Shown here in pieces: positions 7,404-15,727 of a stretch of 16,281 nt of DNA. Under the pieces are notes generated by a model. That model was given only the letters and a program-made list of their open reading frames with translations, made no database searches and was not told the DNA's origin. Within the stretch, counting starts at the first letter, position 1, and the number at the start of each line of letters is the position of its first letter. This stretch comes from SVQP01 sp045606685 (GTDB taxonomy: Bacteria; Bacillota; Clostridia; Oscillospirales; CAG-272), in the NCBI GenBank assembly GCA_045606685.1, contig JAZUSJ010000267.1, positions 1 through 16,281 on the forward strand. Direction: 5' to 3'. A program made the translations under genes and the position numbers.

Positions 7404-9008
7404 ATGAAAACAAGACTTTTGGCACTTGCCGTCTGCCTTGCATGCCTTGCATGTCTTGCAAGCCTTGTGCTTTGTGCGGGAAGTCTTACGGCAAGTGCCG
7501 AGAGTCCTCCCAATCCCGCACAAGATATGTATGACAGCATCCTGAGCTTTGCACAGGACGGTCATACCACGCAGGAGTGGCTGGACTCCACGCTTTGCGC
7601 GCAAGCGGGCACGGGCGCGGAATGGTTTATCCTTTGCCTTGCGCAAAGCGGCAACGACTATGACTTTTCCGCCTACGAGCAAGCCCTGCTCGACTATCTT
7701 GACAAAAACACCGTCCCCTCTGCCACCACCAAGCAAAAGTACGCGCTGTGCCTGGCCGCCATCGGCAGCACGGATGCCTATATTTCCGAAATTGCCGATA
7801 CGGCGATCGGCACTTTGGGCATCATGAGCTACGCGTACGGCCTGCATCTGGCCAATAACGGCTACCAAACACCGCTTTCGGAGGGAGAGATCATTGACCA
7901 AATCCTTTCCATGCAAAAATCGGACGGCGGCTGGGCGATCAGCGGCACAGCCTCGGACGTGGACGTGACCGCCATGGTACTGCAAGCACTCGCCCCCCAT
8001 TACGGGCAGAATGCAAAGGTCAAGTCCGCTGTGGATGCCGCGCTTTCTCTGCTTTGCACGCGCCAGCAAGCCGACGGCGGCTTTGTCAGCTACGGCTTAT
8101 CCAACCCCGAGAGCGCCGCACAGGTCATCATGGCGCTTTGCGCGCTCGGGATCGATCCATTGACCGATACAAGATTTATCAAAAACGGCAACAGCGCCTT
8201 TGACGCGATTGCCGCCTTTGCGTTGCCCGACGGCAGCTACTGCCACGGGGCAAACGGTGCATACAGCGCGTCCGCCACCGCGCAGGTGCTTTGTGCCGCT
8301 ACGGCATACCTGCGATTTACGGACGGCAAATCCCCCATATACTCGCTGGATCACGCACGCCCCGACCAAGTGCAGAGCGCGGAAAACGAATCCGAATCCG
8401 CGACCTTGCCCGACAAGCAAGAAAAGGGCGACCATAAGCCGCTTACCTATAAGCCCGTGGCTTGCCTGATCATCACCGCTCTCGGCGGTGCTGTCTGCAT
8501 CCTGCTTCTGATCTTAAAAAAACGGCACTACAAGAATTTTCTGGCAGTTGGGATCGCAACAGCCGTACTGCTTGCAGCGGTGCTGTTGACCGATATCAAA
8601 CTGCCCGACGATTACTACAACGAAGAAGTGCCGACCAAGCAAGACGTGATCGGTTCGGTGACGCTGACCATTCGCTGCGATGCCGTTCCCGGACTTGAAG
8701 AGATCGATCACCTGCCCGACGACGGAGTGATCCTTGCTACGCAAACCGTAGACATCACCCGTGGCGAGAGCGCGTACGATATCCTGATCCAGGCTGCACG
8801 CACGCACCGCCTGCACGTGGACGCGTCGGGCGCGGGGGATGCCGCCTACGTGCGCGGCATCGAGTACCTGTACGAGCAGCAGCACGGAGCGCTTTCGGGC
8901 TGGACATACTCCGTAAACGGCACCTCCCCCTCGGTAGGCTGCGGTGCCTACACCCTGTCCGACGGGGACGAGATCGTGTTTGAATACACCCTGACCGTGG
9001 GGAAATGA
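7404..9008 (+). CDS. Bacterial transcobalamin/intrinsic-factor-like protein: alpha/alpha-barrel plus DUF4430, split by a TM hairpin
   Basis: 534 residues. A signal peptide (1-33, ending LTASA) precedes an alpha/alpha-toroid of the prenyltransferase/squalene-cyclase type (about 40-305), with two clear repeats: 'QKSDGGWAI' (171-179) and 'QQADGGFVS' (221-229), each followed by an Ala/Leu helix. A charged linker (about 310-345) leads to two TM helices (351-371 and 378-397) joined by KKRHYK. The C-terminal DUF4430 domain (about 418-533) carries 'SGWTYSVNG' (498-506) and 'LSDGDEIVFEY' (518-528). By the positive-inside rule both globular domains face outside. Animal intrinsic factor and transcobalamin have the same alpha-then-beta order with B12 between the domains. 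Only three bases separate it from the preceding gene. A surface cobalamin-capture role is a strong inference from architecture plus riboswitch context. Confidence 0.88.
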   Translation: MKTRLLALAVCLACLACLASLVLCAGSLTASAESPPNPAQDMYDSILSFAQDGHTTQEWLDSTLCAQAGTGAEWFILCLAQSGNDYDFSAYEQALLDYLDKNTVPSATTKQKYALCLAAIGSTDAYISEIADTAIGTLGIMSYAYGLHLANNGYQTPLSEGEIIDQILSMQKSDGGWAISGTASDVDVTAMVLQALAPHYGQNAKVKSAVDAALSLLCTRQQADGGFVSYGLSNPESAAQVIMALCALGIDPLTDTRFIKNGNSAFDAIAAFALPDGSYCHGANGAYSASATAQVLCAATAYLRFTDGKSPIYSLDHARPDQVQSAENESESATLPDKQEKGDHKPLTYKPVACLIITALGGAVCILLLILKKRHYKNFLAVGIATAVLLAAVLLTDIKLPDDYYNEEVPTKQDVIGSVTLTIRCDAVPGLEEIDHLPDDGVILATQTVDITRGESAYDILIQAARTHRLHVDASGAGDAAYVRGIEYLYEQQHGALSGWTYSVNGTSPSVGCGAYTLSDGDEIVFEYTLTVGK

Positions 9009-9065
9009 AAAGCACTGCAACACCTTACTTCATTTTTCAAACCACAAATGTCAAATTTTAATGCC

Positions 9066-9127
9066 GCTCGGGTATAGACTGCAGGCGCGATGTTACCCAA
9101 AGCCTTACCCCGCCGAATTATACCCGA
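9066..9127 (+). promoter_or_regulatory. Structured intergenic element before the transporter genes
   Basis: In the 186-base gap between the capture gene and ecfT, tcgggtata (9068-9076) pairs perfectly with tatacccga (9119-9127), with an inner ggcg (9084-9087) / cgcc (9111-9114) stem. The segment gggta (9070-9074) could also pair with two other taccc copies (9094-9098 and 9106-9110), so mutually exclusive folds are possible. There is no T-run, known riboswitch consensus or clear promoter. It could be a processing or stability element that sets transporter versus capture-protein levels. Confidence 0.4.
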
Positions 9128-9194
9128 ACAGGCATCCGAACCATCATGCTTTCATGACTTTATCAAACAATAATTTTTCGAAAGGAGAACGGCT

Positions 9195-10073
9195 ATGAAG
9201 GCCTTGGACACCTACAATCCCATCACCGTAGCCGTTTATTTTTTAGCGGTGGCGGGCATTGCCATGTTCTGCATGCATCCCGTTTTGCTCGGTATCGCGC
9301 TTTTGGGAGCCTTCCTGCTTTGCATCTTGCGGCGCGACGCAAAAAATCCGCGCACGCACCTGTACTTTTTGGGACTCTTTTTGCTTACCGCACTGATCAA
9401 TCCCCTGCTTTCGCACAACGGTGCCACCGTGCTTTTGGTGGTGGGCGACGCGCCCATCACGGCCGAATCCATCCTGTGGGGCGTGACCTCGGCCGCTACC
9501 ATACTGGCGGTGCTGTATTGGTTCTTATCCTTTCGCGCCGTCATGCAAAGCGACAAGCTCCTTTACCTGTTCGGATCTCTTTCCCCACGCCTTTCCCTGA
9601 TCCTTTCCATGGGGCTGCGTTACGTATCGCTTTTCTCGGATCAGGCAAAAAAGATCAGGCAAACGCAGATTTCTCTGGGGCTTTATAAAGACGACAATAT
9701 CATTGACCGCGCCCGCGGAGGCCTGCGCATCTTCTCCATCCTGCTCTCCTGGGCGCTGGAAAACGGCATTGTCACCGCAGGCAGCATGGCCGCACGCGGA
9801 TACGGCACGGGCAGACGCACGCACTTTTCCCTCTTTTCCTTTACCTTGCGCGACGGCCTTGTGCTGTGCCTGACGCTTATGCTTTGTGCAGGAACGCTCA
9901 TCCCCTTTGCGCTCGGTGCCGTGACGTTTACCTTTTACCCCACGCTGCACCTGCAGCACGCAGGCGCACTCTCTTACCTTTGCTACCTGTGCTTTGGCGC
10001 ACTCGTTGCCTTACCCATACTCATAGAAACGGAGGACACGGTCAAATGGAAATACTTGAGATCAAGGATCTGA
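9195..10073 (+). CDS. ecfT: ECF transporter transmembrane component EcfT
   Basis: 292 residues with about six hydrophobic helices and the EcfT family's long coupling-helix region (about 140-205). The conserved Ala-Arg-Gly motif is present in 'SMAARGYGTG' (ARG at 200-202), which docks on the ATPase subunits. EcfT links the ATPases to the substrate-binding S component and drives its toppling in the membrane. The RBS is AAAGGAG eight bases upstream. Its last 28 bases overlap the EcfA gene, supporting co-translation. Slightly longer than the usual 250-270 residues. Substrate identity comes from the S component and the operon's riboswitch, not from this protein. Confidence 0.92.
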   Translation: MKALDTYNPITVAVYFLAVAGIAMFCMHPVLLGIALLGAFLLCILRRDAKNPRTHLYFLGLFLLTALINPLLSHNGATVLLVVGDAPITAESILWGVTSAATILAVLYWFLSFRAVMQSDKLLYLFGSLSPRLSLILSMGLRYVSLFSDQAKKIRQTQISLGLYKDDNIIDRARGGLRIFSILLSWALENGIVTAGSMAARGYGTGRRTHFSLFSFTLRDGLVLCLTLMLCAGTLIPFALGAVTFTFYPTLHLQHAGALSYLCYLCFGALVALPILIETEDTVKWKYLRSRI

Positions 10074-11662
10074 CCTTTTCATACCCACAAAGCACGCGCC
10101 GTGTTCTTGACAAGCTTACCCTTTCAATCCGCGAGGGCGAATTCTGCGTGCTTTGCGGTGCAACGGGTAGCGGAAAATCCACACTCCTGCGCCTTTGCAA
10201 ACGCGAGATCGCGCCAAACGGCACGCTATCGGGGCATATTCTGTTTGCAGGCACGCCCACAGAGCTTCTTTCCGAAAAAGAGGCAGCTGTGCGCATTGGC
10301 TTTGTTTGTCAGCAGCCCGATCAGCAGATCGTTTGCGACAAGGTGTGGCACGAGCTTGCCTTCGGCCTTGAAAATCTGGGGCTTTCGCAAAGCGAAATTG
10401 CCCGTCGGGTGGCGGAAATGGCTTGCTACCTTGGCATTGAGGCTTGGTACGATATGCCGATCAGCGCACTTTCGGGCGGTCAGAAGCAGCTTTTGAATCT
10501 GGCATCGGTCATGGTCATGCACCCCGATCTGCTGATTCTGGACGAGCCTACCTCACAGCTGGATCCCATTGCCGCTGCCGAATTCATTCATACACTCAAA
10601 AAGCTCAACCGCGATTTTTCGCTGACCGTGCTGATCGCCGAGCATCGCCTCGAGGAGCTTGTTCCCATGTGCGACAAGCTGATCGCGCTCAAGGACGGCA
10701 AGCTGCTCGGTGCGGATCAGCCTCGCACGCTCATGCCGCACATAGCACAGCACCCCTTGCTGCTTGCCTCCATGCCCACGGCTACGCGCGTAGCCTGTGC
10801 GATCGGGGATTTTTCCTATCCCCTGTCCGTCAAGCAAGGGCGCGAAATGATCGCAAAGCACACCTTCAGCACCCGTTCCTTGCCCGAAAACGTACCCGTA
10901 CCAAAAGCCGAGAAGGCCTTGGAGCTGAAAAGCGTACATTATCGTTACGACCGCCAAGCCCCCGACGTGCTGCGCAACCTTTCGCTGACGCTTTACGAGG
11001 GAGAAACGCTTTGCGTGCTGGGCGGAAACGGCTCTGGCAAATCCACCATGCTGGGCATCGCCTCGGGTGTATACAAGCCCTACGCGGGCAGCGTTTCGGT
11101 CTTTGGCAAAAAGCTCAGGGAATATAAAAACCAATCCCTGTACCGCAGCTGCCTGTCGCTTTTGCCGCAGGACGTGCAAACCGTATTTTTGTGCAATACG
11201 GTGCGCGAGGAGCTGGCCGATGCCAAGGTGGACGTTGCCTCTCTGCCCTTTGACCTCTCCCCCCTGCTTGACACCCACCCCTACGACCTCTCGGGCGGTG
11301 AGCAGCAGCTCCTGGCCCTTGCCAAGGTGCTTGCCACAAAGCCGCGCATTTTGCTCATGGACGAGCCGACCAAGGGGCTGGATGCCGAGAAAAAGGCGAT
11401 CTTACTGGACATTTTGCGTGCGCTGCGCGCAGAGGGCGTCAGCATTCTGATCGTAACGCACGACGTGGAATTCGCCGCGCTTTGTGCCGACCGCTGTGTG
11501 CTCTTCTTCCGCGGTGCTGCGGTATCCGATGGCCTGCCGCGTGCCTTTTTCGCAGAAAACAACTTTTACACCACCGCTGCCCGTCGCATGACGCGCGGCT
11601 ATTTGGACAATGCCGTCACAGCAGAGGACGTCGTTGCACTTTGCCGCGGAGGTCAGGTATGA
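10046..11662 (+). CDS. ecfA: Fused double ATPase of an ECF transporter (EcfA-EcfA')
   Basis: 538 residues with two complete ABC ATPase domains in one chain. Domain 1: Walker A GATGSGKST (38-46), Q-loop Gln89-90, signature LSGGQ (142-146), Walker B ending Asp166-Glu167, switch His200. Domain 2: Walker A GGNGSGKST (326-334), Q-loop Gln375, LSGGE (415-419), Walker B with Asp439-Glu440, His472. Both sites look catalytically intact. Such fusions power many group-I (dedicated) ECF importers, as in YkoD. The start at 10046 is preferred over an in-frame ATG at 9866 because GGAGG precedes it and the ABC fold begins there ('MEILEIKDLTFSYP'). The gene overlaps ecfT by 28 bases and its TGA overlaps the next ATG. 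Confidence 0.95.
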   Translation: MEILEIKDLTFSYPQSTRRVLDKLTLSIREGEFCVLCGATGSGKSTLLRLCKREIAPNGTLSGHILFAGTPTELLSEKEAAVRIGFVCQQPDQQIVCDKVWHELAFGLENLGLSQSEIARRVAEMACYLGIEAWYDMPISALSGGQKQLLNLASVMVMHPDLLILDEPTSQLDPIAAAEFIHTLKKLNRDFSLTVLIAEHRLEELVPMCDKLIALKDGKLLGADQPRTLMPHIAQHPLLLASMPTATRVACAIGDFSYPLSVKQGREMIAKHTFSTRSLPENVPVPKAEKALELKSVHYRYDRQAPDVLRNLSLTLYEGETLCVLGGNGSGKSTMLGIASGVYKPYAGSVSVFGKKLREYKNQSLYRSCLSLLPQDVQTVFLCNTVREELADAKVDVASLPFDLSPLLDTHPYDLSGGEQQLLALAKVLATKPRILLMDEPTKGLDAEKKAILLDILRALRAEGVSILIVTHDVEFAALCADRCVLFFRGAAVSDGLPRAFFAENNFYTTAARRMTRGYLDNAVTAEDVVALCRGGQV

Positions 11663-12345
11663 TGTACGTCAAAAATCCGCGCCTGCGGCAGATCCTTTCC
11701 ATCCTCATTCCCGCTCTGCTCATTCCCTGCGTGGTGATCATCGGAGCCGTGTTGCTTGACGCACGGGCGCATTTGTTTGTCTCGCTTGCCGTGGCCATCC
11801 TGTCGCTTTTGCTGCTTGTGGCGGGCTTTGAGCAAAAAAAGATCGGCACACGCCGCACCGTGCTTGTGTCCGTCATCATCGCGCTTTGCATCGTGGGCAG
11901 GATCATTCCCTTTTTCAAGCCGGTCACGGCACTCATTGTGCTTTGCGCCATCTATCTTGGCCCGCAGGCAGGCTTTTATGCGGGATCGTTGTCCGCGCTT
12001 CTGTCCAATTTCATCTTCGGGCAAGGCCCCTGGACACCCTTTCAGATGCTGGCCTGGGGCTTGATCGGTCTTTTCGCGGGGCTTCTTTCCAAGCCGCTGC
12101 AACAAAGACGCGTTTGGCTGTTTTTGTACGGACTTTTCGCAGGCGTTGCCTACTCCGCAGTCATGGACGTATGGAGCGTGCTTTGGGCAACGGGCAGCGT
12201 TGAGCCGCATGCCTACCTTGCCGCCATGCTGACGGCACTTCCGCACACCGCGCTTTACGCACTTTCCAATCTGCTGTTTTTGTGGATCTGCGCAAAGCCG
12301 ATCGGGGACAAGCTGCAAAGGATCAAAATCAAATACGGAGTTTGA
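11659..12345 (+). CDS. ECF transporter substrate-binding (S) component, predicted cobalamin-specific
   Basis: 228 residues, about six TM helices, no signal peptide cleavage site. A conserved loop 'LLSNFIFGQGPWTPFQML' followed by 'AWGLIGLFAGLL' (about residues 112-140) is typical of small membrane S components in Clostridia. The S component binds the vitamin directly and gives the transporter its specificity. GGAGG precedes two adjacent ATG codons (11659 and 11662); 11659 overlaps the EcfA stop as ATGA and is used here, but 11662 has better spacing. As the last gene of a cobalamin-riboswitch operon that also encodes transcobalamin-like proteins, cobalamin or a precursor is the expected cargo. 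That specificity is inferred from context. Confidence 0.85.
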   Translation: MMYVKNPRLRQILSILIPALLIPCVVIIGAVLLDARAHLFVSLAVAILSLLLLVAGFEQKKIGTRRTVLVSVIIALCIVGRIIPFFKPVTALIVLCAIYLGPQAGFYAGSLSALLSNFIFGQGPWTPFQMLAWGLIGLFAGLLSKPLQQRRVWLFLYGLFAGVAYSAVMDVWSVLWATGSVEPHAYLAAMLTALPHTALYALSNLLFLWICAKPIGDKLQRIKIKYGV

Positions 12346-12370
12346 GCAGCCTTTTTCGGGGCTGCTCAAA
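12341..12370 (+). terminator. Hairpin closing the cobalamin operon
   Basis: tttgagcagcc (12341-12351) and ggctgctcaaa (12360-12370) are perfect 11-bp arms with an 8-base loop. The left arm includes the stop codon of the S-component gene. No T-run follows directly (the first T-run is about 25 bases later), so it may terminate weakly or mainly protect the 3' end. Confidence 0.55.
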
Positions 12371-12441
12371 CCATTCCCCATCTTCGCGCCCCTCTTGCTT
12401 TTTTGCACAAAAACACCACTCCCATATTGGCATTTTCAACA

Positions 12442-12471
12442 TTGACAAAAAAATCCTTCCCATGATATAAT
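12442..12471 (+). promoter_or_regulatory. Sigma-A promoter of the large surface glycosidase-like gene
   Basis: Perfect TTGACA (12442-12447), an 18-base spacer and perfect TATAAT (12466-12471). The start codon is 50 bases further on, so the leader is short. This makes the gene its own transcription unit, separate from the cobalamin operon. Confidence 0.85.
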
Positions 12472-12521
12472 TTTATTGTAATCTTTGCAAAATCCATCCC
12501 CTTAACGAAAGGAGAACAAAC

Positions 12522-15500
12522 ATGAAGCAAAACAAACTCGCAAAGCTGCTGATTTGGGTTCTTTGCCTTTGCATGCTGGCCGGCACGTTTTCCGTGCTTG
12601 CAGCGGCAGTTCCCAGAAGCATCAGCGTACAAAACGGCACAGGCACAAGAGGCGCGGTAGCGGTTGGAAAAACCTACTCCTACCGAGCAATCGTCAACGG
12701 CTCGTTTGACGGCTTTGGCTATTGCATGCCCACCTACAACAAGACCGACTCCGAGGCAACCATCTCCATGTACAAGTGGCTGGGTGACTACGCAACCACG
12801 GTTGCAAGCGAGCCCATCGTCACCGAGCGCTTTGCTCCCCTGAAGGACAACGCCACCAACTGGGTCAGATTTGAAGCCCAGCCCGCAGGCGAGTACCTCT
12901 TCCACATTTCCGAGCCCAAGGGACAGGTTGGCGTATGGACCAACCAGAATCCCACGAATTCCAAGGGCTTTTTGTATCTCAACGGTGTGGAACAGAGAGG
13001 AGAACCCGAATTGCATTTCAACTTTGAAAACGACAACGTGCCCGAAGAGCCCTTCGGCACCTGCGTGGCCTCTGCCGACGCGCACATTGCAAAGACTCCC
13101 TATACGAAAACCAACGCCAAGACCCCCAGCAACGTGACCGTTTCGATCGGTATGCAAATGATCGTCAACGCGCCCTTCAACGGCGTGGAGTTCGATCTGG
13201 CAACCTATACTGCAACCGATATGGAGGCGGATATTTCGGTCTACGAATGGAAGGGCACGTACTCTGAAACCGTGGCAGTTGACCCCGTTGTGACCCAGCG
13301 TATCGTGCTGATCGACAACTCCATGCAGGGCATTTCCTTTAAAAAGCTGCCCGCAGGAGAGTACCTGTTCTTAGTCCACAACCCCAGCAAGCCTCCGGCA
13401 ATCTATACCTTCTCCGAGGTTTCCGGCTTTGAGGGCAACGTATACAAGGACGGCTTCCCCGCACTCGGTGTCGTGGCGTACCCCGATATGCAGGTCATCT
13501 TTGCCGAAGAAGCAGCCGGCGGTGACTTTTTCTCGCAGTGCGACGATCCGCAGGATGCCATCGACGGCAACCATACCCCGCCTCCCGAATACGTCATTCC
13601 CTCTGACAGTCTGATCTACACCCATCCCGTTCAACCCGACACCTGGGTATTCACCGACGGTCTTGGCAGAACCTCTTTGACCTATGAGGACGTTGGCCCC
13701 CTGCGTGACAACAAAACAGTCGCTATGTTCTATTGGACCTGGCACACGGGCGGCTTCCTTACCGACGAGCCGGTCAACCTGCAGGAATACAGCGAAAAAT
13801 ACCCCGAGGCTATGAGAGATTATAACCACGAGGTATGGCAGGGCACATCCACCTACTGGTGGAACGAATCCATCTACGGCTTCTACAGCGGCGAGGACCC
13901 CTGGGTACTGCGCAAGCAGGCAGGGCTGCTGACCAACGCGGGCGTGGACGTCATCTTTACCGACAACACCAACGGCGACCACACCTGGTACGCAGCCTAT
14001 AACGCACTGCTCAAGGAATGGGACGACGCCATGACCGACGGTATGGAAACTCCCAAGCTCTCCTTCCTGCTCCCCTTCTGGGATCAGTCCTACACCAACA
14101 TGCAGGTCTCCTCTATCTATCAGGATATCTATCGCACCGGCAAGTACCAGAACCTTTGGTACTACTTTGACGGTAAGCCCATGCTCATGGCCATCCCCGC
14201 ATCCTTTAACCCCAACAAATCCCCCGTGGAAAAAGAAATTTCGGGCTTCTTCACCTTCCGTGCAGGTCAGCCCGGCTACTTAGTAGACCACACCGATTAC
14301 AGAACCTGGGGCTGGCTCTCCATGTATCCGCAGGCAAAGTACTATGCATCCAGCAAGGATAAGTCCAACGAAATCGTAGAGCAGATCACGGTCGGTATCG
14401 CTATGAACCACAACTACGAGCTGCACGAGCTGGCTGCCATGAGCGGTGACAACATCGCAGGCCGCTCCTACACCTCCACCTATCCCGATCGCTTTGAAAA
14501 GGAAGGCGCTGAGGCCTCCAAGTGGGGCTACAACTTCGCTGAGCAGTGGAATTACGCGCTCGAGGTCGATCCCAGCGTCGTATTCGTCACCGGTTGGAAC
14601 GAGTTCCGCGTGGGCAGATACGAATCCTGGCCCGAAAGCGGCCCTGCAGCCACACCCAACGCATTCCCCGATCAGTTCAACGATGAATTCTCCCGTGACA
14701 TCGAGCCCACCAAGGGCGATCTGAAGGACCACTACTACTATCAGCTGGTCAACTTCGTCCGTCGGTACAAGGGCGCCAACCCCATCCCCACACCCAGCGC
14801 AAAGACCACCATCGATCTTAGCGCAGGACAGGAGCAGTGGAAGGCGGTTGAGCCTTACTTCGGTGCTTACATCGGTAATACCGAGCACAGAGATTCCAAG
14901 GGCTACGGCGATCTCTATTACACCGAAACCTCCGGCCGTAACGACATCATCGGTGCGCAGGTTGCACGCGACGACGAGTACGTTTACTTCAACGTAGAGT
15001 GCGCAGCCGACATCACCCCCTACACCGACAAGCTGTGGATGACGCTCTATCTGGACACCGATCAGGGCAACCAGGGCTGGGAAACCTTTGAATACGTGAT
15101 CAACAAGTCCGCCGCATCGGCTGACACGGTCGTGCTTGAAAAGTTCTCGGGCAACGGCTATGAGTCCACCAAGGTTGCGGATTGCGCCTACACCGTAGAC
15201 GGCAGATACATGACCGTCAAGGTTGCAAAGAGCGATCTCGGCCTTTCGGGTGACACCTATACCATCAACTTCTCCTGGACCGACAACGTACACGACGAGG
15301 GCGACTACGAAAAGTTCTCGGGCGATATCATGGACTTCTACGTATCCGGAGACGTTGCTCCCGGTGCAAGATTCAAGTTCAGCTACGTCAGCGGCAAGGC
15401 AAGCGGTGAGGAAACCGAATCCACCGATACCGAAACCGCCGCTCCCGGCCTCTCCGAGGGTACCACTCAGGCTCCCTCCCAGGGCAGCGAAACCGAGCCC

Positions 15501-15599
15501 GATGAGGAAAAGAAGGGCTGCAAGGCGTTTGCAGCAGCAGGCGCAGCAATCGCTATGGCAGCAGCCGCAGCATTCGTTCTCAAAAAGAAAAAGGATTGA
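12522..15599 (+). CDS. Secreted, membrane-anchored glycoside-hydrolase-like protein (GH71/GH99-like) with CBM9/DOMON-like domain
   Basis: 1025 residues; RBS AAAGGAG precedes the ATG. Signal peptide 1-29. Two related beta domains follow (about 32-175 and 200-335): 'DSEATISMYKW' (76-86) matches 'DMEADISVYEW' (233-243), and 'PAGEYLF' recurs at 121 and 277. The core (about 395-750) reads as a TIM-barrel hydrolase: 'AMFYWTWHTGG' (401-411), 'DPWVLRKQAGLLTNAGVDVIF', and 'GWNEFRVGRYESW' (691-703, Glu694 a candidate catalytic or binding residue). The region about 762-957 resembles CBM9/DOMON-like sugar-binding domains. A Thr/Ser/Glu-rich linker leads to GCKA (999-1002), a TM helix and KKKKD. It likely cuts or binds polysaccharide at the cell surface. 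The exact family and substrate are uncertain. Confidence 0.82.
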   Translation: MKQNKLAKLLIWVLCLCMLAGTFSVLAAAVPRSISVQNGTGTRGAVAVGKTYSYRAIVNGSFDGFGYCMPTYNKTDSEATISMYKWLGDYATTVASEPIVTERFAPLKDNATNWVRFEAQPAGEYLFHISEPKGQVGVWTNQNPTNSKGFLYLNGVEQRGEPELHFNFENDNVPEEPFGTCVASADAHIAKTPYTKTNAKTPSNVTVSIGMQMIVNAPFNGVEFDLATYTATDMEADISVYEWKGTYSETVAVDPVVTQRIVLIDNSMQGISFKKLPAGEYLFLVHNPSKPPAIYTFSEVSGFEGNVYKDGFPALGVVAYPDMQVIFAEEAAGGDFFSQCDDPQDAIDGNHTPPPEYVIPSDSLIYTHPVQPDTWVFTDGLGRTSLTYEDVGPLRDNKTVAMFYWTWHTGGFLTDEPVNLQEYSEKYPEAMRDYNHEVWQGTSTYWWNESIYGFYSGEDPWVLRKQAGLLTNAGVDVIFTDNTNGDHTWYAAYNALLKEWDDAMTDGMETPKLSFLLPFWDQSYTNMQVSSIYQDIYRTGKYQNLWYYFDGKPMLMAIPASFNPNKSPVEKEISGFFTFRAGQPGYLVDHTDYRTWGWLSMYPQAKYYASSKDKSNEIVEQITVGIAMNHNYELHELAAMSGDNIAGRSYTSTYPDRFEKEGAEASKWGYNFAEQWNYALEVDPSVVFVTGWNEFRVGRYESWPESGPAATPNAFPDQFNDEFSRDIEPTKGDLKDHYYYQLVNFVRRYKGANPIPTPSAKTTIDLSAGQEQWKAVEPYFGAYIGNTEHRDSKGYGDLYYTETSGRNDIIGAQVARDDEYVYFNVECAADITPYTDKLWMTLYLDTDQGNQGWETFEYVINKSAASADTVVLEKFSGNGYESTKVADCAYTVDGRYMTVKVAKSDLGLSGDTYTINFSWTDNVHDEGDYEKFSGDIMDFYVSGDVAPGARFKFSYVSGKASGEETESTDTETAAPGLSEGTTQAPSQGSETEPDEEKKGCKAFAAAGAAIAMAAAAAFVLKKKKD

Positions 15600-15614
15600 T
15601 AAAAGCATGCCCCC

Positions 15615-15650
15615 ATGGGACTGCTCCGCACGGAGCAGTCCCGTTTTTTT
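15615..15650 (+). terminator. Strong rho-independent terminator
   Basis: gggactgctcc (15617-15627) and ggagcagtccc (15632-15642) form a perfect 11-bp stem with a 4-base loop, extendable by two pairs, followed after one G by seven T (15644-15650). It ends the transcript of the glycosidase-like gene. Confidence 0.93.
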
Positions 15651-15727
15651 CCCTACGAAGCACAAAGCAAAAATGCGGAAAAGCCGCTCTGCCAAGTCTT
15701 TTTTGTTTCATATTTTATTCTGTGAAT

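Noticed and set aside
6582..8069. Long minus-strand frame of 495 codons opposite the DUF4430 genes, and a 471-codon one at 14280-15695
   Set aside because: Both are antisense shadows of genes with signal peptides, recognisable domains and good ribosome binding sites. Their protein sequence is low in recognisable motifs and they have no start signals.
9009..9194. A second cobalamin riboswitch in the gap before ecfT
   Set aside because: The gap has strong pairing but none of the conserved cobalamin-box strings such as GGTGAAAATCC, so it was kept only as an undefined structured element.
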